From positions 53,595,563 through 53,659,562 of the forward strand of contig JARCOQ010000005.1 of assembly GCA_029207755.1 (NCBI GenBank): a stretch of DNA of 64,000 nt, given 5' to 3'. A model generated the notes under the pieces. That model saw nothing but the letters and a program-made list of their open reading frames with translations. It searched no databases and was not told the DNA's origin. The translations under genes and the position numbers were made by a program. Below, piece by piece: positions 33,860 to 42,137 of the stretch; within the stretch, counting starts at the first letter, position 1; every line of letters starts with the position of its first letter. Origin of the DNA: Chamaea fasciata (Eukaryota; Chordata; Aves; Passeriformes; Sylviidae).

Positions 33860-35602
33860 ATGGACAGGCAAGCAGCGTATGATCTCTTTACCGCTTTTCT
33901 TAGAAAGCGGGGATTTAAGGGGCTTGACTTAGATAAGGAGCTCCCCCCTCTTTTGAGCCATGCTACATCTTATGGCTCTTTTGCTAACCCCCATACTGTT
34001 CATGAATTAGCCGAATGGCGCAGGTATGGGGATAAGCTTTGGGAATTAGTGTTAGATGATGATAAGCTAGCGAAAAAGATGAGCAAGTTGTGGAGAACTG
34101 TGCATAATGAATTGCTTATGTGTCAGGCGGAGAAGAAAGCTGTCGATAATGCTCGTGAAATGCACACTAGGAATAGGGCTTATGGGGATGACCCTTCCGC
34201 TCCAAACCCTCCGGTCTTTGCAACCGTTGACCTCCCGTCATCTGACTCTGTAGAGCCGGCCAGTACACCCACCGTTCAGCCCTCGCCACAGCCCTCTGCT
34301 CCACTAATGCCTTCACCCCCCACCCCCATGAATGCAGAGGCTAGGAATGCCCCTCCCTGTCCTGTTGCCACGGAGCCGTTCCCCGGAGCCTTATCGGACC
34401 TCGCGGAGGCTATGGCACGAGAAAGACGGGAGGTATGGGCGGCACTGGCAAATCAGGGCTGGCGGGAGGGAGATACGGATCTGGCCGCGGCAGCTCAGGA
34501 GCAGATGTCGTCCCCCCTCGCCCTCCCAGTTATCTTTCACAATAACCCGCAGGGAGGGCAACGGGCGGAGGTTACTAATTTAGACTGGAAACTTTTGTCA
34601 CAACTACGATCTACCGTAGCGAGCTATGGGGTCACAAGCGAACCCGCTAAACAAATGTTAGAATTCCTTTTTAATATGAATCTCCTGTTGCCCGCAGATG
34701 TTAGAGGTCTTTCTCGTTTAATTTATACCCCACATCAAAGGTTACTGTTTGAAGCCCGATGGAGGGAAGAGGCGGCTGCAAGTGCCGCACTCCCTCGTCC
34801 CCAAGGAGACCCCTTACTCGGCATTACCATTGACGAGCTTATGGGTCAAGGACCGCTTCATAGAGTAGAGGCTCAAGCTACCCTAGGTCCTGATAAATTG
34901 AGAGAGGCCATGGCGGTAGCTAAAAGAGCTATGGAGAAAATTAGAGCTCCAGGAGGTGTTCCTCTTTATATGGGGATAAAACAGGGGAGAGAGGAGCCTC
35001 TTGGCCCCTTTGTGGACAAAATCATTGATGCTTTAAGTAAAGCAGGCATTGCTGAGCACATGCAAGATGCCCTAGTTAAACAATGTATCTTGCAGAATGG
35101 GAATGCTAATACTCGTTCCCTCATAGCTTCAGCCCCTGGGAATTGGAATGTTCAAGATTTGTTAGATAAAGCGGCAGCCATGCCTTCCGGCACTCAGGTA
35201 TTTGTGGTAGAAGCGCTGCAAAAGATAGGTGAGGGGTTACAACAGCAGGCTCAGGCTTTTAGAGAACAAGCAGTATCAGCTCAGACTCAGGTTTTAGCTG
35301 CCCTCGCACCCCTCCAAGCGGCGACAGCGCGTCAAAGCCCCAATACCGGTGGGAGGATGAAGTGTTTTCGCTGCGGAAAGCCAGGACACATCCGCCGCGA
35401 ATGTAGTGCCACGGGCGTATGGTGCGGCAAGTGCCGATCCAATACCCACAACAGCACCGCTTGCCGATCTGGATCGGGAAACTCCAAGACCAGCGCGAAA
35501 CTGGGCCGCGCCGGGACACAAATAGTTCCAGCCACACCATCGATGGGCAACTCTTGCCAGCAACCTCCGGCAGCCTCGGATTGGACCTGGCAGCAGCAGT
35601 AA
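33860..35602 (+). CDS. gag: ERV Gag polyprotein, copy 1
   Basis: This 580-residue Gag precursor is the structural protein of the particle (matrix, capsid, nucleocapsid). I start it at the first ATG, 33860. The same frame is open upstream, but only from a TTG inside the primer binding site. Visible parts are an N-terminal matrix-like helical region, a proline-rich segment with two PSAP late-domain motifs (residues 112-115 and 145-148, expected to recruit TSG101), a capsid with a major homology region at about 375-394 (QGREEPLGPF), and two CCHC zinc knuckles, C502-x2-C-x4-H-x4-C515 and C522-x2-C-x4-H-x4-C535. Residue 2 is Asp, so the N-myristoylation glycine usual in betaretroviruses is absent. 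The 3' end overlaps pro, which is reached by a -1 shift at 35476-35482. The frame is intact and its protein is unchanged in copy 2. Confidence 0.95.
   Translation: MDRQAAYDLFTAFLRKRGFKGLDLDKELPPLLSHATSYGSFANPHTVHELAEWRRYGDKLWELVLDDDKLAKKMSKLWRTVHNELLMCQAEKKAVDNAREMHTRNRAYGDDPSAPNPPVFATVDLPSSDSVEPASTPTVQPSPQPSAPLMPSPPTPMNAEARNAPPCPVATEPFPGALSDLAEAMARERREVWAALANQGWREGDTDLAAAAQEQMSSPLALPVIFHNNPQGGQRAEVTNLDWKLLSQLRSTVASYGVTSEPAKQMLEFLFNMNLLLPADVRGLSRLIYTPHQRLLFEARWREEAAASAALPRPQGDPLLGITIDELMGQGPLHRVEAQATLGPDKLREAMAVAKRAMEKIRAPGGVPLYMGIKQGREEPLGPFVDKIIDALSKAGIAEHMQDALVKQCILQNGNANTRSLIASAPGNWNVQDLLDKAAAMPSGTQVFVVEALQKIGEGLQQQAQAFREQAVSAQTQVLAALAPLQAATARQSPNTGGRMKCFRCGKPGHIRRECSATGVWCGKCRSNTHNSTACRSGSGNSKTSAKLGRAGTQIVPATPSMGNSCQQPPAASDWTWQQQ
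35476..35482 (+). promoter_or_regulatory. gag-pro -1 frameshift site, copy 1
   Basis: GGGAAAC sits in phase as G GGA AAC in the gag frame, a perfect X XXY YYZ heptamer and the type used at the gag-pro junction of Mason-Pfizer-type betaretroviruses. Seven bases downstream, CCAG (35490-35493) can pair with CTGG (35501-35504), and CGCG (35494-35497) with CGCG (35507-35510). This is an H-type pseudoknot arrangement. The structure is inferred by eye. Confidence 0.85.
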
Positions 35603-36279
35603 ATGTTACCCTATATAACAGCAGTCCACATGTGATTTCTACCGGAATTTTTGGACCTATTCTCATTAATGGACAACCCACAGGAGGACTCATTTTAGGT
35701 CGATCGTCTGGGTCTGTTTTGGGCCTACTGGTAGAACCTGGAGTTATCGACGCTGATGCTGAAGGAGAGATTTTTGTTATAGCTCATACACCTTTCCCGC
35801 CGGTGAACATTCCAAAAGGCCAACGGATCGCCCAGTTCATACCTCTACCGCAATTAACTATGAGCATACCACCACGATCTGATGAGCCGCGCGGAACAAA
35901 ATGCCTTGGCTCCTCAGGAGGTATCACTCTTCCTGTCATAGACTTATCTACAAGACCCAAAAGGATTTGCTGTTTATGTTACCAAGGACAAACGATCATT
36001 TTGCATAAGGCATTGTTGGACACAGGGGCGGATACATGTATTATTGATACGGCTAAATACCCAAAGACGTGGCCGCTTTTACCGGCTAATACCACAGTTT
36101 CTGGCATTGGTGGCATTAAGCTTGCACAACGATCTCCCATTCTTGCTGTAGAGATCGACGGCAAACAAGCTAAAGCAGTGTTTTCGCTGACACCCCTGCC
36201 ATCGGAGGTCGATTGCATCCTGGGAAGGGATGTTCTGACACAACTGGGATACGTACTTACCGATCGCCCTTTATTGTGA
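35482..36279 (+). CDS. pro: ERV dUTPase-protease (pro frame), copy 1
   Basis: This is the pro domain of the Gag-Pro polyprotein, entered by the -1 shift, 265 codons from the slip to the TGA at 36277. The frame is open from about 35419. The N-terminal part is a trimeric-type dUTPase: motif 1 GLDLAAA (33-39), motif 2 GRSSG (73-77), motif 3 GVIDADAEGE (87-96), motif 4 KGQRIAQ (112-118) and motif 5 RGTKCLGSSGG (137-147). Motif 3 has Ala where the uracil-stacking Tyr is usual, and motif 5 has Leu for the usual Phe, so dUTPase activity is doubtful. The C-terminal part is a retropepsin with LLDTGAD (178-184, catalytic Asp 180), a flap-like SGIGGI and GRDVL (248-252). It ends soon after GRD and shows no G-patch, unlike Mason-Pfizer-type proteases. 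CCCTTTA two codons before its stop leads into pol. Confidence 0.93.
   Translation, partial: LQDQRETGPRRDTNSSSHTIDGQLLPATSGSLGLDLAAAVNVTLYNSSPHVISTGIFGPILINGQPTGGLILGRSSGSVLGLLVEPGVIDADAEGEIFVIAHTPFPPVNIPKGQRIAQFIPLPQLTMSIPPRSDEPRGTKCLGSSGGITLPVIDLSTRPKRICCLCYQGQTIILHKALLDTGADTCIIDTAKYPKTWPLLPANTTVSGIGGIKLAQRSPILAVEIDGKQAKAVFSLTPLPSEVDCILGRDVLTQLGYVLTDRPLL
36267..36273 (+). promoter_or_regulatory. pro-pol -1 frameshift site, copy 1
   Basis: CCCTTTA lies in phase as C CCT TTA in the pro frame, one sense codon before the pro stop at 36277-36279. It fits the X XXY YYZ rule (C-C-C, T-T-T, A). The pol frame is open through this point. I could not identify a convincing downstream pseudoknot by eye. 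Confidence 0.8.
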
Positions 36280-37949
36280 TGGCCATTGCTTGGACATTCC
36301 CTCTACCATTGACCTGGACTTCTGATGACCCCGTGGTAGTTAAGCAGTGGCCGTTAAAAAGGGAAAATCTTGAGCAGGCACACCGCCTAGTTGCAGAACA
36401 ACTACAGCTTAAACATCTTCGCCCATCAACTAGCCCATGGAACACGCCTATTTTTGTTATAAAGAAAAAATCAGGAAGTTATCGTCTGCTACAGGACTTG
36501 CGAGCAGTCAATCAGCAGATGGAGCCAATGGGAGCTCTACAACCAGGGCTCCCTAATCCAGCTATGCTACCACAGGATTGGCCTATTCTTGTTATAGATT
36601 TGAAGGATTGCTTTTTTACGATACCCCTACATCCAAAGGATACTAAGAGGTTTGCATTTACCTTGCCTTCCCTTAATAGGGGTGAACCTGATAAACGCTT
36701 TGAATGGACAGTTTTGCCGCAAGGAATGAGGAACTCGCCGACCCTATGTCAGCTATATGTTGACACGGCCCTGCAACCTGTTAGACAAGCGATGCCTGAT
36801 ACAATTATTTACCATTACATGGATGATATTTTGTTTGCCCAAAGCTCGCCTTTTACAGTCATACAGGTACAATCCATCATTGCCATGTTGAGAAATTATG
36901 GCCTTATGGTTTCTGATGAAAAAATTCAAACTCATGCACCATGGAAGTATTTGGGATGGACAATTACAGAGAGACAAATACGCCCGCAAAAACTTACCAT
37001 CCAGGCTCCACCGTCCACTTTGCATGAAGCACAAAAACTATTGGGAGACCTTCAATGGCTTAAGCCTGTAGTTGGCATTCCTAACACCCTTCTAGAAGCG
37101 TTGCGCCCCCTCTTAAAAGGTACGGACCCCTGTGCTCCGGTTGTACTTTCTGCAGATCAAATCAGTGCCCTTCAAAGTATTTTGTGGTGTGTTGCCAATG
37201 GCTTTGTCACCAGATACGATCCATCCCTTTCTGTTTCACTGACTATTTGGAATAACAAAGATCACCTTCTAGGAGCCATTACGCAGAAAAAGAAAACGGG
37301 GGAGAGACCAGGAAATATGGAGGACTTGGGGGTCCTGGAATGGATTAGCCCTCCCTTACAGCAAAGAAAAACAATTACACAAAAAATTGAAAAACTTGCC
37401 TTGCTAATTATGAAAGGCCGATTACGCACAATAGAGCTAAGTGGCAAGGAACCTAGTGTGATACATCTACCTATGGAAAAAGAGTCCCTGGACTGGTTTC
37501 TGCTTAACTCCGCAGAATTGGCAGAGGCATTACTACAAGCACCGAGTTTTGTTACAACAGGCCCTCTTAAACCGAAATTATTGCACTGGCTAGGAAAATG
37601 GCAATTAATTACTAAACCTTTGAGAGAAGACCAACCTATTCCACACGCAATTACAGTTTTTACTGATGCAGGAAAGCGCTCCCGCCGAGCAGCAGCTACT
37701 TGGAACAAGGCAGGCCAGTGGCATCATCATGTGATTCCAGCAAGCCCACAGGACAATCTCCAGACGTTAGAACTATTGGCAGTTATATGGGCTTTTCAAA
37801 CCTTCCAAGAACCTGTTAATGTAGTTTCTGACTCACTTTATGTAGTGGGAGTTGTCTCCAGAATTGAAGACGCAAGTCTCAAAGAAGTTAACAACCCCCG
37901 ACTGAGTGAACTTTTCATGCAACTTCAGCGCACATTACAGGCTGGTTAA
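36273..37949 (+). CDS. pol: ERV reverse transcriptase with truncated RNase H (pol), copy 1
   Basis: This is the pol frame, 558 codons from the frameshift to the TAA at 37947. It encodes the RNA-dependent DNA polymerase. RT signatures are the first catalytic Asp in VIDLKD (109), the LPQGM motif, and the YMDD box at 36816-36827 (residues 182-185). A connection domain leads to RNase H with three of its four acidic residues visible: Asp 465 in TDAG, Glu 500 in LELLA and Asp 520 in VSDSLY. The frame then ends, so the last RNase H helix with its fourth Asp and the whole integrase are missing, and the sequence passes directly into an Env TM remnant. This is a deletion junction, not a point mutation. 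RT may be catalytically complete, but RNase H and integration functions are lost. Confidence 0.94.
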   Translation: MVMAIAWTFPLPLTWTSDDPVVVKQWPLKRENLEQAHRLVAEQLQLKHLRPSTSPWNTPIFVIKKKSGSYRLLQDLRAVNQQMEPMGALQPGLPNPAMLPQDWPILVIDLKDCFFTIPLHPKDTKRFAFTLPSLNRGEPDKRFEWTVLPQGMRNSPTLCQLYVDTALQPVRQAMPDTIIYHYMDDILFAQSSPFTVIQVQSIIAMLRNYGLMVSDEKIQTHAPWKYLGWTITERQIRPQKLTIQAPPSTLHEAQKLLGDLQWLKPVVGIPNTLLEALRPLLKGTDPCAPVVLSADQISALQSILWCVANGFVTRYDPSLSVSLTIWNNKDHLLGAITQKKKTGERPGNMEDLGVLEWISPPLQQRKTITQKIEKLALLIMKGRLRTIELSGKEPSVIHLPMEKESLDWFLLNSAELAEALLQAPSFVTTGPLKPKLLHWLGKWQLITKPLREDQPIPHAITVFTDAGKRSRRAAATWNKAGQWHHHVIPASPQDNLQTLELLAVIWAFQTFQEPVNVVSDSLYVVGVVSRIEDASLKEVNNPRLSELFMQLQRTLQAG

Positions 37950-38170
37950 AACATTTGATACAAGTAGTGCTTGTGATTTTGCTTGTAATTGTTGTTTTGC
38001 TTTTAGTTTTGCCTTGTGTGTTGCAATGTTTGCAGCGTATGGTATTGTCAATGTTTGATAATTTTAAGATGACAATGATAGCAGTAAAAGAAAACGGGGG
38101 AAGTGTGGAGAGTGTGATTGATAACTGGCTAGCTGCAAAAGGTCACGCAGACATGAGAGAGCTTTGCTGA
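37943..38170 (+). pseudogene. env: Env transmembrane-subunit remnant (anchor and tail), copy 1
   Basis: Only the C-terminus of Env remains, in a frame different from pol. The fragment begins near 37943 and has no ATG at its start; the nearest non-ATG start is the TTG at 37955. It opens with a run of Ile, Val and Leu that makes one membrane-spanning segment, then a Cys-containing juxtamembrane stretch (LPCVLQCLQ) and a cytoplasmic tail ending at the TGA, 38168-38170. The last 22 codons or so lie inside the 3' LTR. The whole SU and TM ectodomain, including any fusion peptide, are absent, so no entry function is possible. The deletion breakpoint is between about 37935 and 37945, right at the end of the pol frame. 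Assignment to Env rests on position, hydrophobic anchor and overlap with the LTR. Confidence 0.8.
38086..38103 (+). other. Polypurine tract, copy 1
   Basis: AAAAGAAAACGGGGGAAG, purine except for one C at 38095, ends exactly at the 3' LTR boundary. It is the primer for plus-strand DNA synthesis and lies inside the Env remnant frame. Confidence 0.9.
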
Positions 38171-38498
38171 GCACACAGGCACTCTCATGAAAACCAGCAA
38201 GGCAGTAAGCTTCTATTTCCTTGAGCACAGCTGCTATACAATAACAAGACCTTGTAGCTGAAAGATAAGAGGGAGAAGCCTGGTTAAACTAAAACTTACT
38301 CAAACAATGTAACTACAAAGGAATGTAGAAAGAGGCGTAGCTGACTTTTAGTCTGAGCACCAATCCTAAGCTTAACTTTTGCAATATGTATGAGCTGATT
38401 ATAGAAGATATAAATGTGTGTATGCTACCTGAAATAAACGAGATTTGCTGACCATGATAGCATGAGGCTCTTCTCCTGCGGCTCCGGTTAACCCAACA
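38104..38498 (+). repeat. 3' LTR, ERV copy 1
   Basis: 395 bp, identical to the 5' LTR as read. TATAAA is at 38409-38414 and AATAAA at 38433-38438. It contains the stop codon of the Env tail 65-67 bases from its start. It ends CCCAACA and is followed by the second AAGACA. Confidence 0.97.
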
Positions 38499-38504
38499 AA
38501 GACA
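38499..38504. other. 3' target-site duplication, ERV copy 1
   Basis: AAGACA, matching 33305-33310. Repeat-unit sequence (CCACTTTTTTGCC) resumes at once, continuing the interrupted unit in register. Confidence 0.97.
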
Positions 38505-41500
38505 CCACTTTTTTGCCTAGAACGTGGAGAGGGTAGAGCCGAGGTAAAAACAACCTAGCATTCTTTCTGAGGCAGGAAGCTTTAATTTTGCCTTAGGAAC
38601 AGCTGAGTGTTACCTTGTTGTCCGTCGGGGCATGGACAGCAGCCCTGCAAGCCAGAATCCTGCCTTCCACTTGAGAGACTCCCTTTTAATCCTTACAGCC
38701 TACACTTTCTGAAGAGCTGACATGCCTGTCTACCGTGCTGCTCCTAGAGACATCATTTCTGAGGCAGCATCAAGCTGGAAAAAAATAAACCGAAACTGCA
38801 AGTGAAAGTTAAGAGAGCTCAGTGTGGCTAAGTGCCAAGTTGTGATGGGTGCGTTAGAGGACAAATATAAGGAAATAAAATTTTGCTACAGATGTCAGGA
38901 GCAGTTCTGTAGTTAGAAAATGCGATTTATGGGGGATTTCTGTAGTATTTCATCATGACCAATGTGCTGAAAATCTCCTTGGAAACTTTCACAATAGCCC
39001 GAAGAAGAATACATTGATCATAAATGGACAGGGCATCGTTTGGTGATGATTCTTCACGGTGCAGTTGAAACAAGCAAGCAAACAAACAATTTGCAGTTTG
39101 AACTGTGTTTCTACCCAGGAAGCAGGAAGACTGTCCACTTAAGCTAAGATAAAAGAAGGCAGACTTTTTTCTGTGTTTTGGAAGTGTTAATTTGGTGTTT
39201 TAGCAAGGGGTGCTGCAGTCTTGCCTCATTTGCCAATCTCTGTCCAGTCCTCTTCTGGATTTCCTGGTCAAGTGCCTTTCCTCCTTGAAATAGAAATAAT
39301 TGTTCATTTCATTCAGCTGGCTTTTACAGACTTCTGTACAGTGCAACATAGTACCCAAGGAAGCAAGACACAATGCTTTCAGTGCGTTAAAGGCTATTGG
39401 AATTCCCGTGACGTGGCTGAGTCACTGGAGCTGCCTCTGTTCTGTGGCTGGACGTAAGGCTATGGATTGTTTATGGCAGCTCCGAAAGTACTTCTTGTGA
39501 ATTTTGGGTCTTACTGATTTTTCTTATTATTATTACTCTTCTTTTTTCCTAAACTACACTTGAAAGAAAAATCTTAGCAGGGAAAAAGAAGTTCTTTAGA
39601 AAAGCAAATGCCATTTACATCTTCATTGAGTGTTTAAAAGCACTACCAATTCTCATTCTTCAGTGAACACTGAGACCGCTGCTCATTCAGCTGCAGTAAA
39701 AGTAGAAGGTGACTGTATCTCCTCCATATTTCTTCTTGTCTAAAAGAAAATTTAGGTGCTTTGCAATGAGCAGGCAACTCTGTTACAACTCTCTTCTTGT
39801 GTACAAGATGTTCAGAAAAAAAGTTAGTCTTAATTTGAGAGATCATCTTCTATCTTCTCATGGCTCTTTTCTTGCGTAGCCCTAGCAAGACTGAAGGAAG
39901 GTATTCTAGACCTGAAATTTCACTCGTTTCCGCATCTACTATACCATACCTAATGGTGTAGATTTCAAGTCATGCCAAAAAGACTCGTTGATGAATCAAC
40001 AGATCATTTGGGTGAAATATTAATGACTCCTGTTGCTCTGCCTAGGAGGTAATGAAGCCAGGGCGTTGGGTGAGCTTCCTCTGGTGCTGTTTGTGCTTGC
40101 TCCAGGCTGCCTGGAAGAACAGACCAAAGCTGCTCCCCACCTCAGCAGAGCTGGGTTCTGCAGGGATTGGGGGCTACCCTGGGCACTGCTGTGTCCTGGG
40201 GTGGAAAATCAAATTTCTGTTCAAAGGAGGATGCTACACAGTTAGTCTTGGAATCCAGCGTTTGTCTTTCAAAACAAGTTTCGGACAAGTGTTGGTTTGT
40301 TTTTTGTTTGGTTCCTTCTGTGGTTTGTTGTTGTTGTTGTTTTGGTGGTTTGTTTTTTAGTTTGGTTTGGTTTGGTTTGGTTTTCTTTCTCTAGAAGGAA
40401 TAGGTGATTGTATGCTTGGCAGATCTGAAATATGCCTGATTTCCTTCATTGCCCACTAACAGAAATTTTATACAAAGCAGATGGGACAAATGGTAAAACT
40501 TCTGCTGTGGCCTTAAAGCTTACATTAGGTGTTGTCCAAGAAAATGACCGTTAAGCCCGTGAAAAAAGGGATGTTAAAGCCATCTTCTGACTTTCAGCCT
40601 CCCGCTATCTGTAGTTGGTAGTGAATGTTTTATCAGGGTGCTAAGAATGTTTGTCTTTTTTGTCCTTCTTTCTCTGCTTGAAAATCGAAGTGTGCAACTT
40701 GTAAGACCGAGCGTCTTTTCAGGTTTTTCTGCTTTTGGTCTAACTCTGCCAGCTCCACTGATGTTTGGATTTTTAGCAGAACTTCCTCCTCTAGCTTCTT
40801 GCTTTGAACCTTAGGAAAGAAACAGTTGCCCTGGGCACCAGCAACCCGATCCCGCCGAATACAAGCTAGGGAACTTGGGCAGCCGAGGCGATTTACGCGG
40901 ATTGCGTAACTTACGCAATTTGCGTAACCCCGGTGAATTGGGTCTGCTGCGTCACCTTCTTAAGGGGCGTGACTTGCGGCAACCTCGGCAACCTACCAGC
41001 GCAGCCTCTCAGTGCCGGGCAAAACAAAAGTGCAGCACTCGTGTTTTCGGCAGAGGAGGAGAGAAACCCTTGGTGGCTGCAGTGCACAGAGAAGTGTGAC
41101 CGTGTCCCGTCAGTAGAAATCACCAAAGACATGCTTGGCGTTCCCCCTGATGCGGTGGTTTTGCAGTACTCGCTGCTTTAGGGCTTCTCCGGTGAGGTTA
41201 AATTGGATGTGGCTGAAGTGTTGCCGTGCCTGCTCTGGTTGGAGGCACCTGGCTGTGTTCATTGCCTGCTTGTGTAAAATACGCCGAGGCAAAGGAGAAG
41301 CAGGGATAGGAAGCCCTGGTGTCTGCAGCCTAAACGTTCGGGTCATTGCTGAGGTGCTCGAGCTCCATCCAGAAAGCACAGGGTGTGCTTTGTCTTGGCA
41401 GCATTCAACACAGAAAGCCCTTTGGAAATTGCTTCTGCCTCTTGTCCCTTCTTCTTCCGTGGCTGCTCCCCTGGGCTGCTCCTGTGAGCCAGGCAGCCCC

Positions 41501-41582
41501 CATCTCATGCAACCAAAAGCATCACAGCGAGTGTAGGAGCAGTTAGGGTCAAAAAAAGGATGGAGAAAAGCTTGAAGGCATG

Positions 41583-41588
41583 AAGACA
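41583..41588. other. 5' target-site duplication, ERV copy 2
   Basis: AAGACA at the same unit offset as in copy 1, repeated at 46777-46782. Confidence 0.97.
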
Positions 41589-41983
41589 TGTGGAGAGTGT
41601 GATTGATAACTGGCTAGCTGCAAAAGGTCACGCAGACATGAGAGAGCTTTGCTGAGCACACAGGCACTCTCATGAAAACCAGCAAGGCAGTAAGCTTCTA
41701 TTTCCTTGAGCACAGCTGCTATACAATAACAAGACCTTGTAGCTGAAAGATAAGAGGGAGAAGCCTGGTTAAACTAAAACTTACTCAAACAATGTAACTA
41801 CAAAGGAATGTAGAAAGAGGCGTAGCTGACTTTTAGTCTGAGCACCAATCCTAAGCTTAACTTTTGCAATATGTATGAGCTGATTATAGAAGATATAAAT
41901 GTGTGTATGCTACCTGAAATAAACGAGATTTGCTGACCATGATAGCATGAGGCTCTTCTCCTGCGGCTCCGGTTAACCCAACA
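41589..41983 (+). repeat. 5' LTR, ERV copy 2
   Basis: 395 bp, TG...CA ends, the same sequence as the copy 1 LTRs as read. TATAAA is at 41894-41899 and AATAAA at 41918-41923. Confidence 0.97.
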
Positions 41984-41985
41984 TT

Positions 41986-42003
41986 TGGCGCCCGAACGGG
42001 CTT
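41986..42003 (+). other. Primer binding site (tRNA-Lys type), copy 2
   Basis: TGGCGCCCGAACGGGCTT two bases after the LTR, as in copy 1. Confidence 0.85.
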
Positions 42004-42131
42004 CTCCCCTACCCTCTTTAGAGCTGCATTGGGGTCGGGTCCTTTGGACGGCGGATTTACGCCCGGGGTGGTCACATCGGTGCGCCCTGCCGCTACGCGC
42101 TGCCGACGCCTGGAGGTTTGCAACGGTACCA

Positions 42132-42137
42132 GTGAGT
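42132..42137 (+). promoter_or_regulatory. Candidate major splice donor, copy 2
   Basis: GTGAGT immediately before the gag ATG, in the same context as in copy 1. Confidence 0.6.

Larger units (their letters stand above)
33311..38498 (+). mobile_element. Defective class II (betaretrovirus/ERVK-like) provirus, copy 1
   Basis: This 5,188-bp provirus lies in the same orientation as the array numbering. In order it has: 5' LTR, Lys-type primer binding site, splice donor, gag, dUTPase-protease, RT plus truncated RNase H, Env membrane anchor and tail, polypurine tract, 3' LTR. The two LTRs read as identical, and gag, pro and pol are free of premature stops up to the deletion, so the insertion is young. 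About 3 kb expected of a full betaretrovirus-like genome is missing: the end of RNase H, integrase, Env SU and most of Env TM. Two -1 frameshifts, Lys primer usage, a dUTPase fused upstream of protease and a 6-bp target duplication place it in class II. Family name and host-specific ERV clade cannot be assigned without a search. Confidence 0.96.
30865..39142. repeat. Macrosatellite unit 11 (type B) interrupted by an ERV
   Basis: This 8,278-bp unit is a B-type repeat of about 3,084 bp split by a 5,188-bp provirus (33311-38498) plus a 6-bp target duplication. Host repeat sequence occupies 30865-33310 and 38499-39142. The unit has four TTTGG copies and a C/EBP-like cluster at 32614-32650. The only genes are those of the provirus. 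Confidence 0.97.
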
